Assembly (NCBI GenBank): GCA_017646625.1
Contig: JAGCMF010000031.1
Coordinates: forward strand, 1-53,354
DNA from: Alistipes sp.
Lineage (GTDB): Bacteria > Bacteroidota > Bacteroidia > Bacteroidales > Rikenellaceae
Direction of reading: 5' to 3'
Length of the DNA stretch: 53,354 nt
Made by a program: the position numbers and the translations under genes. Of this stretch, positions 26,006 through 33,002 are shown one piece after another (the stretch's first letter is position 1; every line of letters starts with the position of its first letter). The notes under the pieces are model-generated. The model saw nothing but the letters and a program-made list of their open reading frames with translations. It did no database searches and was not told the origin of the DNA.

Positions 26006-27808
26006 ATGACATTCTTTGCTCCCTTCACCATACCTTTCATCGTAGGATGCCTACTGCTGCTCCTCTGCATAGTTTGCAAGTGGCTGCTGTGGATAGTGCG
26101 CATGCCACGTGTCGATAGACGCCTTATACGTCACAACTTCTTTACCCGCCATACGTTATTGGCTGCGTGGGAGGTGGTGCGCGAGTCGTTACTCCATGTG
26201 CGCATCTTCCGCCATAACCCGATGCTCGGATTTATGCATATGTCGTTGGCCTTCGGCTGGTTTTTGCTCATCGTGGTGGGGTGGATAGAGACCACTGCCT
26301 ACCTCGGTTGGGAGATGGTGCCACCACAGGGCCATGTATTCTTCAAATACTTCGTGCCCATAAATGGCATCACCGCACATAAGCCTCTCTTCGACCACCT
26401 TATGGATGCGCTACTACTCTTTGTGCTCACAGGCGTGGCGCTGGCATGGTTTAAGCGTCTGCGGTCACGTGCCCTCGGCATGCGTCGCACAACGAAGCAT
26501 GTGCTCTTCGATAGGGTTGCACTCTCGGCGCTGTGGTTCATCTTCCCTGCACGCCTTGTTGCCGAGGTACTCACTGCGGCCATGTATGGCGGTGGCGGCT
26601 TCCTTACAGGGTCATTGGGAGTGTGGGTCGCCAATGTTGTGCCCCACGACATTGTAGAGGTGCTCTACGAGCCATCATGGTGGTTCTACTCATCGGCGCT
26701 TGGCCTCTTCTTTGTCGCCATGCCCTTCTCGCGCTATATGCACATATTCACCGAGATACCTCTCATCTTCATGCGCCGCTGGGGTCTGCATCCCTCGCAC
26801 GAACGTAAGTCATATGATAACTTCGAGGTTGAGGCGTGCTCACGCTGCGGTATATGCATAGACCCATGTCAGCTGCAGGCAGACCTCGGCATGCACGACA
26901 CCCAGTCGGTATACTTTCTGCGTGACCGTAGATATAATATGCTCTCACTAAAGGTTGCCAATAACTGCCTTATGTGTGGCCGTTGCGAGACGGTATGCCC
27001 TGTGGGTATCAACCTTGGCACACTACGCCTAAACTCACGCGCCATGCGCCGTAACATCCCGCATGAGGGTCGTTATAAGTATCTGCGAGGTGTTGATATG
27101 TCATCTGGCGATGGAACCGTGGGTTACTTTGCAGGTTGTATGACAGCGCTTACACCTGGTGTGCAGCGTGCCATGGAGCAGATATTCGGTGCTGTAGGTG
27201 AGGATGTGTGGTATGCTGATAGGGATGGTGGCGTATGCTGTGGTAGGCCTCTTATGCTCTCGGGTGAGACAGATGCAGCACGTAAGATGGTGGTGTATAA
27301 CACCGACCTCTTCCGTCGTCACAACATAACCACACTTGTCACATCATGCCCCATATGCCTGCGTGTGTTCCGTGATAACTATCGCCTCGATGGTATCGAG
27401 GTGCTACACCATACCGAGTATATAGATCGTCTCATCGCCGAGGGTAGACTTAACATCAAGGCCGCAGCAGAGAGGTATACCTACCATGACCCCTGCGAGC
27501 TTGGTAGAGGATGTGGCATCTATGACGCCCCACGTCGCGTGATAGATGCTGTGGGCGAACTCCGTGAGCCACGCCATAGCCGCCGCGATGCACTATGCTG
27601 TGGCGCATCCCTCGCCAACACCGTCATAGATGATGCCCAGCAGCAGCGTATAGCACGCCGCATGACAGCAGAGCTTGAGGCCACAGAGTGTAGCACCATC
27701 ATCACAGCATGCCCGCTATGTAACAAGACCATAGCGCGTGCTGCACAGCTACCAACGTGTGACATATCAGAAATCGTGGCAAAAAATATCGTGAGCAATA
27801 CACCTTGA
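26006..27808 (+). CDS. Membrane HdrE/HdrD-like fusion (quinone-linked electron transfer)
   Basis: The 600-residue protein joins an N-terminal membrane part (about 1-250, roughly five or six helices, with His 78, 125, 131 and 246 near helix ends as possible heme ligands) to a soluble HdrD-like part. The latter has two 4Fe-4S motifs (Cys 278, 281, 284, 288; Cys 321, 324, 327, 331) and two complete CCG motifs (Cys 378, 411-412, 448, 451; Cys 497, 531-532, 569, 572). The design resembles respiratory membrane modules such as HdrDE, DsrMK or QmoC, which connect thiol or disulfide chemistry to the quinone pool. It is the last gene of the operon; no terminator is visible before the tRNA promoter. Confidence 0.86.
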   Translation: MTFFAPFTIPFIVGCLLLLLCIVCKWLLWIVRMPRVDRRLIRHNFFTRHTLLAAWEVVRESLLHVRIFRHNPMLGFMHMSLAFGWFLLIVVGWIETTAYLGWEMVPPQGHVFFKYFVPINGITAHKPLFDHLMDALLLFVLTGVALAWFKRLRSRALGMRRTTKHVLFDRVALSALWFIFPARLVAEVLTAAMYGGGGFLTGSLGVWVANVVPHDIVEVLYEPSWWFYSSALGLFFVAMPFSRYMHIFTEIPLIFMRRWGLHPSHERKSYDNFEVEACSRCGICIDPCQLQADLGMHDTQSVYFLRDRRYNMLSLKVANNCLMCGRCETVCPVGINLGTLRLNSRAMRRNIPHEGRYKYLRGVDMSSGDGTVGYFAGCMTALTPGVQRAMEQIFGAVGEDVWYADRDGGVCCGRPLMLSGETDAARKMVVYNTDLFRRHNITTLVTSCPICLRVFRDNYRLDGIEVLHHTEYIDRLIAEGRLNIKAAAERYTYHDPCELGRGCGIYDAPRRVIDAVGELREPRHSRRDALCCGASLANTVIDDAQQQRIARRMTAELEATECSTIITACPLCNKTIARAAQLPTCDISEIVAKNIVSNTP

Positions 27809-27866
27809 TTTATAGATGGTTATGTGATGATGGCTGATGATAATACTATATAAAACAGGAAAAATA

Positions 27867-27898
27867 TTTGGATGTAAAGAATATTTGTATTATCTTTG
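27867..27898 (+). promoter_or_regulatory. Promoter of the initiator tRNA
   Basis: TTTG at 27867-27870, exactly 20 bases, then TATCTTTG at 27891-27898: one of the best matches to the Bacteroidetes consensus in the window. It gives a leader of about 43 bases that holds a small GGTCA/TGACC stem (27920-27933). Confidence 0.8.
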
Positions 27899-27947
27899 CA
27901 CTCGCAATTAGGGAAAATCGGTCACTAATGACCATTTGACGATACAT

Positions 27948-28023
27948 CGCGGGGTAGAGCAGTTGGCAGCTCGTCGGGCTCATAACCCGGAGGCCGGAGG
28001 TTCGAGTCCTCCCCCCGCTACCA
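27948..28023 (+). tRNA. Initiator tRNA-fMet (CAT)
   Basis: The 76-base cloverleaf has anticodon CAT in CGGGCTCATAACCCG. Initiator marks are seen: an unpaired first position (C opposite T at 72) while 2-7 pair with 66-71 by GC pairs, and three consecutive G:C pairs next to the anticodon loop. The T arm carries GGTTCGAGTCC. The 3' CCA is encoded. It is a single-gene transcript with its own promoter and terminator. Confidence 0.96.
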
Positions 28024-28024
28024 T

Positions 28025-28057
28025 AGAGGAAATCCGAAAGGGTTTCCTCTTTTTTTT
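28025..28057 (+). terminator. Rho-independent terminator of the tRNA
   Basis: An 11-base-pair stem (AGAGGAAATCC / GGGTTTCCTCT, one G-T pair) with a GAAA loop is followed by eight T residues, starting 2 bases after the tRNA. Confidence 0.93.
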
Positions 28058-28066
28058 GTCTTTTTC

Positions 28067-28181
28067 GGCTCCAAGCGTAGTTACTGCGTAACCTATGGCG
28101 TGCAGTGGTAGTAGGCCAGTGTGCAAGCACCCTCGCCACCACCACTACACACCACCACCTATGGTGGTTACGCTTGTAGCC
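28067..28181. repeat. Large imperfect inverted repeat
   Basis: GGCTCCAAGCGTA (28067-28079) pairs with TACGCTTGTAGCC (28169-28181) with one mismatch. Inside, CGTAACC/GGTTACG and a GTGCAGTGGTAGT / ACCACCACTACAC region can continue the stem. No convincing coding frame. It begins the roughly 630-base gene-free stretch after the tRNA terminator. Origin unknown. Confidence 0.55.
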
Positions 28182-28247
28182 TAACATTGTAGCGCGCCAT
28201 AACTCTATGATGTCGAGTGTAGCACTGCTCACATAATGTCGGAGGTT

Positions 28248-28373
28248 GCGCGGATATGAAAGGGTTTATTGCTCGACCTTTGGTCTGCGCTCAAAGGTAT
28301 CCGCGCTACGGCTAAAGCCGTTCGAGTCCTCGGTCATATCTACAATCCACCCAAACCCTCCTTTAAAGGAGGG
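28248..28373. repeat. Cluster of short palindromes
   Basis: GCGCGGATA (28248-28256) pairs perfectly with TATCCGCGC (28298-28306). A tight ACGGCT/AGCCGT hairpin (28308-28321) and an 18-base palindrome CCCTCCTTTAAAGGAGGG (28356-28373) follow. A frame through here (28246-28452) looks like a chance product of these repeats. The remainder to 28656 holds a promoter and a leader. Confidence 0.5.
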
Positions 28374-28459
28374 CTTGTGGCAAGACCTTGTCTTGCATTG
28401 CTTCGCAATATTTGGGGTTAGCTATATAGTTGTGTCTTGCTCTATTGCCTAAAATTTAT

Positions 28460-28467
28460 TACCTTTG
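28460..28467 (+). promoter_or_regulatory. Possible promoter -7 box of the peptide/M64 operon
   Basis: TACCTTTG matches TAnnTTTG; TTGC about 20 bases upstream is a weak -33 box. The transcript would carry a leader of roughly 180 bases before the 44-codon gene, long enough for leader-based control, but no known riboswitch was recognised. Confidence 0.5.
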
Positions 28468-28656
28468 TTATATCTTTCGATGTGGACAAAATATTTCAAA
28501 TTGAAGTATTTATGTAATGCATAGATAATCAGCTGTTTAGGTGTGGGGCGTTTTGTAAGATGCACTCATGCTAAATGTATGTCATAAAGGGAAGCATTAG
28601 CCCGCAGAGGTTGACAGTTTCTCTTTGTTTGAGAAATATAAACGAATTAATACTAT

Positions 28657-28791
28657 ATGGGGAAAAAGATGAATGGGGGATATGTTGCTCCAGAGATTGA
28701 AATTTTACCTATTGCCATAGAGCAAGGGTATTCTGTGTCTACCGCCATTGGCGATTGGGAGGAAGGTGAGAGTATCGGCGGTGAGATTTAA
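28657..28791 (+). CDS. 44-residue peptide with conserved-looking YVAPEIEILPIAIEQG segment
   Basis: ATG at 28657 (or the in-frame ATG at 28669) opens a 44-codon frame ending in TAA. The product starts with a basic MGKKMN, has the central motif YVAPEIEILPIAIEQGYS and an acidic tail (DWEEGESIGGE). From memory, short genes with a YxxPxIEVxxIxxEqG pattern often precede fimbrillin or surface-lipoprotein genes in Bacteroidales; most are annotated hypothetical. The next gene starts 12 bases after its stop, so the two are likely cotranslated. There is no signal peptide. It could be a regulatory leader peptide, a peptide precursor or a small cytoplasmic protein; function unknown. Confidence 0.7.
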   Translation: MGKKMNGGYVAPEIEILPIAIEQGYSVSTAIGDWEEGESIGGEI

Positions 28792-28803
28792 GAAAGACAA
28801 TAA

Positions 28804-31800
28804 ATGAAAAAATCATACACTATGAAACACAAACAACTATTAACTTTGGGCATTGCGGCCTTGGCATTTGCGGGCTGTACTGCCGATGTGGAGGTGATTG
28901 CGCCTATGCCATCCCCCGATGGCGCGTCACACAAGGTCTTAATCGAGGGTAATATCGACCAGCGAGACAACACTCGTGTTGACGACTCGGGCTTCTGTGC
29001 GGGCGATGTTGTGGGTATCTACCTTGTGAATTATGATGGCGATACCCCTGGAACACTTATGCTTGAGGACAACCAGGCCGATAATGTGAAGTTTACCCTT
29101 GCCGAGGATGGCACTTGGGATTCGGAGTACGACATCTACTACAAGGATGATGATACGAAGGTTGACTTCTTCGGTTACTATCCTTATGCTCAACCATCAT
29201 CTATCGAGGCCTATCCTTTTGAGGTAGCGAAGGATCAGACCAAGGAGGCGGAGCACGGCCAGATGGCTGCTTATGAGGCTTCGGACTTCTTGTGGGCAAA
29301 GGCGGAGAATATCACGCCTACGGAGAACCGTGTCTCTATGCGCTTCCAGCACAAGATGTCATCTGTTCGTGTGCGCCTTGTTCAGGGCGACGGCTGGGCC
29401 GATGAGGCGGAGTTTGCTGCGGTGAAGAAGGAGATTTTGGTCTCTAATACCATCCGCAAGTCTACTATCGACCTCGCTACTGGTGAGGTTACCCCTACGG
29501 GCGATGTGCCTTTGGATGGCATTATCCCAGTTAAGGATGGCGATGCGTTCCGCGCTATCGTTGTGCCACAGAGTGTTGCTGCGGGCGAGAATGTCTTGGT
29601 TATCACCATCGATGGCCACCCACGCTTCTTTGTACGTAACGAGGTTACGGAGTATCTCCCTGGCAAGATTACCACCTTTGATTTGAAGATTAAGAAGACG
29701 GCTAATACTGGCGACTATGAGCTTGAGTTGGTGGGCTTTAGCATTATGGACTGGGAGGCTGACAATGTGTCGCACCAGGACGATGCGAGGGAGTATGTTG
29801 TTGTGCATTGCCCTGTGGCTGGCCAGTTGGAGCGCACTATGGTCGACCGCTTGGAGATGGATGTTACGGCTATCAAGAATTTGAAACTTACAGGTGCGAT
29901 TGGTAAGGAGGACTACACCTTTATGCGCGATAAGATGACCTCGCTTATGCGCCTTAACCTTAAGGAGGTAGAGAGTTTGATTGATGGAGTATATAAAATA
30001 CCAAGTAGTGCATTTAGTGGTAAAACAACACTTATCAAGTGCGTGCTTCCTGATAAGTTGGAGCGCATTGAGGGTGATAGAGATAGCAATGGTGCTTTTT
30101 ATGGCACTTCACTAACAGGAACGCTGCAGTTGCCAGAGGGCTTGAAGTATGTAACGGGTTTCAAAGGCACAAAGATTACCAATGTTCAGTTCCCTTCGAC
30201 TTTGGAGGAGATTGGAAACTATGCATTTGCTGCTTGTGGATCGTTGATGTGCGAGATTTCGCTCCCTCACTCATTGAAGCGAATTGATCAATACGCATTC
30301 ACAAATTCAGCTATCAAGGGTAACCTCGCATTACCAGAGACTTTGGAATATATCGGAGGGTCTGCATTCTATGAATGTTCAGGGTTGACTGGATCATTGA
30401 CTATACCGAGTGGGATAAAAAGATTCGAGCAAAGCAATAATGGACTTTGGGGAACCTTTGCAAATTGTGGCTTTACTGGTAATCTTACGCTTCCTATGGG
30501 TTTAATCGAAATAGTAGGGTATACATTTAGAGGTACAAAGTTCAAGGGCGAGTTGAATATCCCTTCAACTGTTACCACGATTGGAGGTGGCGCATTTGCC
30601 TATACCGAATTCAACGGCACCCTTATTCTTCCGAAGGAGCTGATTTCGTTAGGGTCGGGTGCATTTGAAGGTTGCTGGCGATTGAGCGGTATCGTTGAGA
30701 TACCAGAAAATATTGTGGCTATTCCTTCTTCGCTATTCTATGGTTGTAGTAATATCGAGGGTATTGTACTTCATAAGGATGTCGAGGTTATTCAGGCAAG
30801 TGCATTTGAAAACTGCTTCTATGTCTCATCGATTGTCAGCAAGGCAAAGAATCCGCCAACCATTAACTCAAGCGCATTCAACGGTATAGCAAAAGACAAC
30901 TTCACCCTTGAGGTGCCCGAAGAGTCGGTAAAGAAGTATCAGTTTGCATCGGGATGGAATGAGTTTAAGCGTATTGAGGCGCATCGTGAGTTCTCAATCT
31001 CGCGCAACCTACTCCGCGTGCTCAGCGATGAGCACTCAAAGACCTTTCTGATGCGTGCCCCTGCGGGCGAGGCGTGGAGTGTGGAGAGTTGTCCAGAGTG
31101 GGTAACTGTTACTCCATCTTCGGGTGTAGGTAAGGTTGATGTAACTATCACCGTAAACGAGATGGCTGCTGGCGATGTCGGTACTTTCCAGACAGGCACG
31201 GTTAATTCGTCTGGTAAGGTAACATACACTACCCACGCAGGTCGTGGTGGCGAGGTGGTATTCTTGCTCGATGGCAAGGACTATCGCACAAAGATGACAG
31301 TCGAGCAGTATGACTATGAGTATGGCGATGGCGACCTTATCACTCTCCAGGAGAAGGGCGTTGGCAATGGCGTAAATATCGTGCTGATGGGCGACTGCTT
31401 CGATGCAAAGGATATTGCCGAGGGTAAGTATTTCAAGGCTATGCAGGATGCTTATACCTACTTCTTCGACATTGAGCCATATCTCACCTACAAGGACTAC
31501 TTCAATGTATATGCCGTAGTGGGCATGTCGGTAGATAGCGGTATGGGAACAGTTAATACTATCCGTGAGGCTCGCTTCGGCTCACAGTACACCTTGAACG
31601 AAGGTATATCACCTGACTTCGAGACCGTATTCGCTGGTGCTTGTGTGGCTCCTATCAATGATGATGTGGCCAAGACACTCGTTATCCTTGTTGAAAATAG
31701 CAACGAGTATAGCGGACTCTGCTATATGTGGGGCGATGGCTCGGCAGTGGCACTTGTGCCTATGAGCACCGACCCCGCACCATACGACTTCCAGGGTTTG

Positions 31801-32334
31801 ATACACCACGAGGCGGGTGGTCACGGCTTCGGTAAGTTGGCAGATGAGTATATCTACCACAACGCATTTATCCAGTCGTGTGGTTGCATCTGCTGTGGTC
31901 ATGTCGATGCAATCAATGCTATGAAGTCATGCGGCTTCTACTCTAATATCTCGCTTACTGGCAGTATGCAGGAGGTTCCTTGGTCGCATATGATTTACGA
32001 TCCGCAGTACTCGAATGTTGTCGATGTCTATGAGGGAGCATATATGCACACCCGTGGTGTATGGCGTTCGGAGGCGACATCGTGTATGAACAACAACATC
32101 GCCTACTACAACGCTATCTCGCGTGAGGCGATGGTAAAGCGTATTATGAAGTATGCGGGCGAAGAGTACTCTTATGAGGCATTCAAGGCGAAGGACTATG
32201 AGTCGTTGCCATCGACTGCAACAACCCGTGCATGGGAGTGGGATGGCCTGAACTTCGGCACTTCATCGCAGTTCGACCAGCGTCCTCCAAAGTTTATGGG
32301 CGAGAAACCGATGTTTGATAAGAGTAAATTTTAA
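28804..32334 (+). CDS. Mosaic lipoprotein: fimbrillin-like, BspA-type LRR, BACON and peptidase M64 domains
   Basis: The 1176-residue protein has a lipoprotein signal (lipobox AFAGC; start at 28804 or 28822). In order: a fimbrillin/Mfa-like domain (about 50-320, with FFGYYPYA and MRFQHKMSSVRVRL), BspA-type leucine-rich repeats (about 395-720, units such as LPETLEYIGGSAFYECSGL), a BACON-like domain (about 725-840) and an M64 (IgA-peptidase family) domain (about 845-1176). The zinc helix reads HHEAGGHGFGKLADEY (His 1002, Glu 1003, His 1007), one residue longer than HExxH. It should act at the cell surface, probably cutting host proteins; the substrate is unknown. The LRR block (about 29980-30900) is more AT-rich than its flanks, suggesting domain exchange. 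Confidence 0.85.
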   Translation: MKKSYTMKHKQLLTLGIAALAFAGCTADVEVIAPMPSPDGASHKVLIEGNIDQRDNTRVDDSGFCAGDVVGIYLVNYDGDTPGTLMLEDNQADNVKFTLAEDGTWDSEYDIYYKDDDTKVDFFGYYPYAQPSSIEAYPFEVAKDQTKEAEHGQMAAYEASDFLWAKAENITPTENRVSMRFQHKMSSVRVRLVQGDGWADEAEFAAVKKEILVSNTIRKSTIDLATGEVTPTGDVPLDGIIPVKDGDAFRAIVVPQSVAAGENVLVITIDGHPRFFVRNEVTEYLPGKITTFDLKIKKTANTGDYELELVGFSIMDWEADNVSHQDDAREYVVVHCPVAGQLERTMVDRLEMDVTAIKNLKLTGAIGKEDYTFMRDKMTSLMRLNLKEVESLIDGVYKIPSSAFSGKTTLIKCVLPDKLERIEGDRDSNGAFYGTSLTGTLQLPEGLKYVTGFKGTKITNVQFPSTLEEIGNYAFAACGSLMCEISLPHSLKRIDQYAFTNSAIKGNLALPETLEYIGGSAFYECSGLTGSLTIPSGIKRFEQSNNGLWGTFANCGFTGNLTLPMGLIEIVGYTFRGTKFKGELNIPSTVTTIGGGAFAYTEFNGTLILPKELISLGSGAFEGCWRLSGIVEIPENIVAIPSSLFYGCSNIEGIVLHKDVEVIQASAFENCFYVSSIVSKAKNPPTINSSAFNGIAKDNFTLEVPEESVKKYQFASGWNEFKRIEAHREFSISRNLLRVLSDEHSKTFLMRAPAGEAWSVESCPEWVTVTPSSGVGKVDVTITVNEMAAGDVGTFQTGTVNSSGKVTYTTHAGRGGEVVFLLDGKDYRTKMTVEQYDYEYGDGDLITLQEKGVGNGVNIVLMGDCFDAKDIAEGKYFKAMQDAYTYFFDIEPYLTYKDYFNVYAVVGMSVDSGMGTVNTIREARFGSQYTLNEGISPDFETVFAGACVAPINDDVAKTLVILVENSNEYSGLCYMWGDGSAVALVPMSTDPAPYDFQGLIHHEAGGHGFGKLADEYIYHNAFIQSCGCICCGHVDAINAMKSCGFYSNISLTGSMQEVPWSHMIYDPQYSNVVDVYEGAYMHTRGVWRSEATSCMNNNIAYYNAISREAMVKRIMKYAGEEYSYEAFKAKDYESLPSTATTRAWEWDGLNFGTSSQFDQRPPKFMGEKPMFDKSKF

Positions 32335-32343
32335 CGCCGCTAA

Positions 32344-32477
32344 CCGTCATTCCGAAGGAGCACAGAGACTGTGGGAATCTCCTTCAAAGCGATTTGGGAT
32401 TGCCACGTCGGGCATAGCCCTCCTCGCAATGACGTATATAATGAGATTGCCACGGGCTAATGCCCTCGCAATGACGG
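32344..32477. repeat. Repeat array A (CGTCATTCCGA / GCAATGACG family), three units
   Basis: Three linked palindromic units fill the space before the GIY-YIG gene: CCGTCATTCCGA...GGGAATCTCC, then GGGATTGCCACG...TCGCAATGACG, then GAGATTGCCACG...TCGCAATGACGG, each with an inner GGGC/GCCC-type stem. Similar CGTCATTGCGAGG / GCAATCTC elements are dispersed in many bacteria (general knowledge). The first two units match array B almost base for base. Confidence 0.85.
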
Positions 32478-32507
32478 TGGAAAAGTTAGAATAAACAATT
32501 GTATAAG

Positions 32508-32792
32508 ATGAAGAAACCTTGCGTATACATAATATCAAACAAGTATCACACTACGTTATACATAGGTGTGACCTCTGATATTACGCAAAGAATGTTGCAG
32601 CATATAAATCACACTTTTGGAGGTTTTTCTGCAAAGTATAATCTTACACAATTACTCCATATTGAGGAATTTGGTAATATGATGGCAGCCATAGCACGTG
32701 AAAAGCAACTCAAAAGTTGGTCTCGTAAGCGCAAAGATGCTTTGATTAGTGCCAATAATCCCGGATGGAAAGATTTATTTAATGGGGGCTAA
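32508..32792 (+). CDS. Small GIY-YIG nuclease-family protein
   Basis: The 94-residue product (ATG at 32508, MKKPCVYII) is a stand-alone GIY-YIG domain, the size of the common YhbQ/UPF0213-like group. Motifs: CVYIIS (the GIY part), LYIGVTSD (YIG, residues 18-20), Arg 28 in TQRMLQH and Glu 65 in AREKQLKSW, the metal-binding acid. The set suggests an active nuclease. Codon use is more AT-rich and less biased than in the neighbours, consistent with acquired DNA. The gene sits precisely between two arrays of one repeat family (32344-32477 and 32798-32975), which may mean the repeats are its substrate or its vehicle; this is inference. Confidence 0.88.
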   Translation: MKKPCVYIISNKYHTTLYIGVTSDITQRMLQHINHTFGGFSAKYNLTQLLHIEEFGNMMAAIAREKQLKSWSRKRKDALISANNPGWKDLFNGG

Positions 32793-32797
32793 TCCAA

Positions 32798-32975
32798 CCG
32801 TCATTCCGAACGAGTGTAACGAGTGTGGGAATCTCCTTCAAAGCGGTTTGGGATTGCCACGTCGGGCACAGCCCTCCTCGCAATGACGTATATAATGAGA
32901 TTGCTGCGGCTTTTCAAACCTCGCAATGACGTAGATTATGAGATTGCCACGGGCTAACGCCCTTTGCAATGATGA
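32798..32975. repeat. Repeat array B (CGTCATTCCGA / GCAATGACG family), four units
   Basis: It starts 5 bases after the GIY-YIG stop. The first 120 bases repeat array A nearly exactly and in the same orientation (CCGTCATTCCGA, GGGAATCTCCTTCAAAGCG, GGGATTGCCACGTCGGGC, CTCGCAATGACGTATATAAT). An extra unit (GAGATTGCTGCGGC...CTCGCAATGACG) precedes a final unit ending TTTGCAATGATG. Confidence 0.85.
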
Positions 32976-33002
32976 ATTAAAAAAAATTAACCAATAATAA
33001 CT

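Noticed and set aside
28311-28345. A possible second tRNA fragment with a GTTCGAGTCC T-loop
   Set aside because: No matching T-stem, acceptor or anticodon arm can be folded; kept only as a 12-base repeat in the findings.
28246-28452. A 68-codon frame in the gap after the tRNA
   Set aside because: It runs through three palindromes and its product is not protein-like; explained by repeat sequence.
32344-32975. A CRISPR array
   Set aside because: Units are of unequal length with internal palindromes and no regular unique spacers; no cas genes are present.
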